From: an uncultured Neisseria sp.
GTDB taxonomy: Bacteria > Pseudomonadota > Gammaproteobacteria > Burkholderiales > Neisseriaceae
Length of the DNA: 7,356 nucleotides
Direction: 5' to 3'
Assembly (NCBI GenBank): GCA_927911515.1
Contig: CAKMQH010000035.1
Location: 1 to 7,356, forward strand
Every line of letters starts with the position of its first letter. Positions within the stretch are counted from its first letter, which is position 1. The notes under the pieces are model-generated. The model did no database searches. It worked only from the letters and a program-made list of their open reading frames with translations, and had not been told where the DNA came from. Shown one piece after another: positions 5,662 to 7,356 of the stretch. The translations under genes and the position numbers were made by a program.

Positions 5662-7116
5662 ATGAGCATCGAACAAACCCCTCCGAACCTTGAAAACGAC
5701 GGTATCGAAAGCGACGTAGAGCGCGTTTCCGCCGATTTCGACCGTATCCACGCGCTGTGCGAAATCCTCTCGCCCGCCTTCCCGCAGATTGAAGAAGGCG
5801 TGCCGATTGAGGACGAGGCGTTGCGTGACAAATTTAGCGAGCTGACCGTCCTTTTGAACGAGCTGCACCCTGCCGACGTGGCGGCGGTGTTGGAATCGTT
5901 GCCGCCGCGCGAGCGTAATGTCGTTTGGTTGTTGGTTACGCCTGAAGACGACGGCGAAGTGTTGCTGGAAGTCTCCGACGCGGTGCGCGAAACGCTGATC
6001 GAGTCGATGGACAAAGACGAGCTGTTGGCGGCGGTCGATGACTTGGACGCGGACGAGCTGGCAGAGCTGGCGGACGATTTGCCGCATCAAGTGGTCTATG
6101 AAGCCTTGCAGACGCGCGACGAGGAAGAACGCGCCCAAGTCAAGGCGGCGATGTCGTATGAAGACAACCAAGTCGGCGCGATTATGGACTTCGAGTTGGT
6201 CAGCATCCGCGCCGACGTTACTTGTGAAGTGGTGCTGCGTTACCTGCGCCGATTCGATAGCCTGCCAGACCATACCGACAAGATTTTTGTGGTCGATGAA
6301 AACGACATCCTGCAAGGCGTGCTGCCCATCCGCAAACTTTTGGTTGCCGATCCCGAAGACTTGGTGGCGGACGTGATGGCGACCGAAGTCGTGCGTTTCC
6401 GTCCCGAAGACGACGTGGAAGAGGCGGCGCAGGCGTTCGAACGTTATGACTTGGTCACCGCGCCCGTAGTCGATGAAAACAAAAAGCTCATCGGCAGGAT
6501 TACCATCGATGAGATGGTGGACGTTATCCGCGAAGAATCGGAAGCGGATATGTTGAACATGGCGGGTTTGCAGGAAGAGGAAGATTTGTTTGCGCCTGTC
6601 TGGGATTCGGTGAAAACCGCTGGATGTGGCTTGCCGTCAACCTTTGCACTGCCTTTCTCGCCAGCCGCGTCATCGGCGCGTTTGAAGGCAGTATCGAGAA
6701 AATCGTCGCACTCGCCGCGCTGATGCCCATCGTTGCCGGTATCGGCGGCAATTCCGGCAACCAGACCATCACCATGATTGTCCGCGCGATGGCGATGGGG
6801 CAGTTGACGGGAATGCAGGCGGGACGTTTGTTGAAAAAAGAAGTCGGCGTCGCCTTGGTCAACGGCATTATCTGGGGAACGGTCATGGGCGTGGTGTCAT
6901 GGCTGCTGTACGGCAGCATCGGCATCGGCTTGGTGATGGTCGCCGCAATGACGCTGAACCTTTTGCTCGCCGCCTCGGTCGGCGTACTCATCCCCGTCAT
7001 CATGGAAAAATCCGGCCGCGACCCTGCACTGGGCAGCTCGGTGTTGATTACGGCAGTAACAGATTCCGGCGGTTTTTCTGATTTTCTTGGGATTGGCAAC
7101 GATATTCTTACTGTAA
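5662..7116 (+). CDS. mgtE: MgtE-family magnesium channel/transporter, two frameshifts
   Basis: MgtE is an inner-membrane Mg2+ channel whose cytosolic domains sense internal Mg2+ and close the pore. The acidic N domain spans about residues 55-160 (LLNELHPADVAAVLESLPPR, then DELAELADDLP). Two CBS domains follow at about 170-295 (DKIFVVDENDILQGVLPIRK; DLVTAPVVDENKKLIGRITI). The plug/linker EEEDLFAPVWDSVK precedes the membrane part. One A missing at 6613-6616 shifts the frame; the continuation NRWMWLAVNLCTAFLASRV carries the TM helices with MPIVAGIGGNSGNQT and SSVLITAVTDSGGF, where the Asp is the expected pore Mg2+ ligand. One T too many at 7073-7077 hides the normal ending FLIFLGLATIFLL at TAA 7114-7116. 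Corrected length is 484 residues, as usual for Neisseria. The SD GCGGAG supports the start. Two opposite one-base errors in a housekeeping gene suggest sequencing error. Confidence 0.92.
6613..6616 (+). other. Frameshift point in mgtE: run of four A (five expected)
   Basis: With five As the reading is GTG AAA AAC CGC TGG ATG TGG (VKNRWMW), joining the cytosolic half to the membrane half. As read, the first frame loses all membrane helices and ends at 6723. Confidence 0.88.
7073..7077 (+). other. Frameshift point near the end of mgtE: run of five T (four expected)
   Basis: With four Ts the end reads GGFLIFLGLATIFLL followed by TAA at 7114-7116. With five the frame runs through the uptake sequence to 7166, adding a polar tail (SSEKRMEKIKGLLKP) untypical of MgtE. 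Confidence 0.85.
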
Positions 7117-7127
7117 GGTCGTCTGAA
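7116..7127 (+). repeat. DNA uptake sequence, perfect AG-muc dialect
   Basis: AGGTCGTCTGAA begins on the last base of the corrected mgtE stop codon. Uptake sequences are short repeats that make Neisseria take up DNA of its own group. This dialect points to N. mucosa/N. sicca relatives. Confidence 0.9.
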
Positions 7128-7149
7128 AAACGGATGGAAAAGATTAAAG

Positions 7150-7186
7150 GTCTTCTGAAACCATAGGGTTATGGGTTTCAGACGAC
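7150..7186 (+). terminator. Degenerate uptake-sequence hairpin after mgtE
   Basis: GTCTTCTGAAACC (7150-7162) pairs with GGTTTCAGACGAC (7174-7186) with one mismatch and an eleven-base loop. Both arms are imperfect uptake sequences (7148-7159, 11/12; 7177-7188 inverted, 10/12). It probably ends mgtE transcription, although no T run follows on +. The perfect copy at 7116-7127 could pair with the same right arm instead. Confidence 0.6.
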
Positions 7187-7267
7187 GGCGGATTCGGCGA
7201 TGGTGCAGTGGCGGGACAGGTATTGGATGTGGTATCGTTCGTCTTGGGTCAGTTGTGTGTAGCTCAT
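7178..7267 (-). pseudogene. IS30-family transposase, N-terminal fragment (IS1655-like)
   Basis: Reading the minus strand from the ATG at 7267-7265 gives MSYTQLTQDERYHIQYLSRH followed by CTIAE. This matches the start of IS30-family transposases of Neisseria (helix-turn-helix DNA-binding end). After about 25 residues the match is lost. The frame runs SAVV into the DUS hairpin, where the uptake-sequence bases supply the stop (TCA at 7178-7180). Full transposases of this family have about 320 residues, so the catalytic DDE part is missing and the fragment cannot transpose. Confidence 0.8.
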
Positions 7268-7346
7268 GGCAATCTTTCTTGCAGGAAAGGCCGTATGCTA
7301 CCGCATACTGGCCTTTTTCTGTTATGGAAAGTTGCACTTCAAATGC
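7191..7346 (-). mobile_element. 5'-end remnant of an IS30-family insertion sequence
   Basis: The remnant includes the transposase start, its leader with a strong hairpin, and a probable terminal end near 7323-7344 (minus strand CATTTGAAGTGCAAC). An 11-base inverted repeat, CGGCGGATTCG at 7186-7196 and its complement at 7346-7356, brackets it. The second arm touches the window edge. Limits are approximate because the exact IS end cannot be confirmed by eye. Confidence 0.6.
7286..7320 (+). terminator. Strong hairpin with T run in the IS30 leader
   Basis: AAAGGCC-GTATGC (7286-7298) pairs with GCATAC-T-GGCCTTT (7303-7316), with a four-base loop and one bulged T, followed by Ts to 7318. On + it is a good rho-independent terminator. 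On the transposase (minus) strand the same hairpin lies in the leader, ahead of the ATG at 7267, where it could limit transcription entering the element. Confidence 0.65.
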
Positions 7347-7356
7347 GAATCCGCCG

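Noticed and set aside
5596..6315. Long open frame on the minus strand opposite mgtE
   Set aside because: The + strand codes for conserved MgtE N and CBS domains; the minus frame is explained by codon bias in GC-rich DNA.
6624..7166. A separate small membrane protein gene
   Set aside because: It is the membrane half of MgtE cut off by a missing A; no ribosome binding site precedes the Met, and its last residues are replaced by the normal MgtE ending when one T is removed.
1..7356. CRISPR array, tRNA or rRNA genes
   Set aside because: No regularly spaced repeats were seen other than uptake sequences, and no cloverleaf or rRNA-like segment was recognised on either strand.

Overview
The window most likely comes from a commensal Neisseria of the N. 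mucosa / N. sicca group. The main clue is the DNA uptake sequence dialect AGGTCGTCTGAA (the 'AG-muc' form). It occurs perfectly at 5435-5446 and 7116-7127, and in near-perfect or inverted copies at 899-910, 5457-5468, 7148-7159 and 7177-7188. A Neisseria-type MgtE and the start of an IS30-family transposase (IS1655-like) agree with this.

Layout, all major genes on +. (1) 1-1575: 3' part of a type VI secretion spike gene, vgrG, ending in a small transthyretin-like domain of the kind that loads effectors. (2) 1579-2352: a cargo-effector candidate with a zinc metallopeptidase signature (HEMTH plus EQQAD). (3) 2379-2932: a secreted, periplasmic immunity-like protein. (4) 3034-4053: a broken phospholipase D (Tle5-like) effector that keeps only its second HKD motif, preceded by a hydrophobic fragment. 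(5) 4059-5319: a membrane-anchored Sel1-repeat protein with a DUF6396-like C-terminus, the expected partner of a Tle5 lipase. (6) 5320-5661: a DUS-hairpin terminator, then a structured leader. (7) 5662-7116: mgtE, a Mg2+ channel/transporter outside the T6SS module. (8) 7117-7356: DUS hairpins and a truncated IS30-family element on the minus strand.

The T6SS genes read as one module: the spike, a metallopeptidase toxin/immunity pair, and a lipase toxin/immunity pair. The stretch from about 1400 to 3700 is clearly AT-richer than vgrG or mgtE, as usual for exchanged effector cassettes.

The most important caution concerns reading frames. Nearly every gene is interrupted by single-base gains or losses, mostly in short homopolymers: eight well supported and two less certain. 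Each break is followed by a clean continuation of the same family in another frame. The housekeeping gene mgtE carries two of them. This looks more like uncorrected sequencing error than biological decay, so I annotate reconstructed genes and list the break points. The missing N-terminal half of the phospholipase and the truncated IS cannot be explained that way and are probably real.
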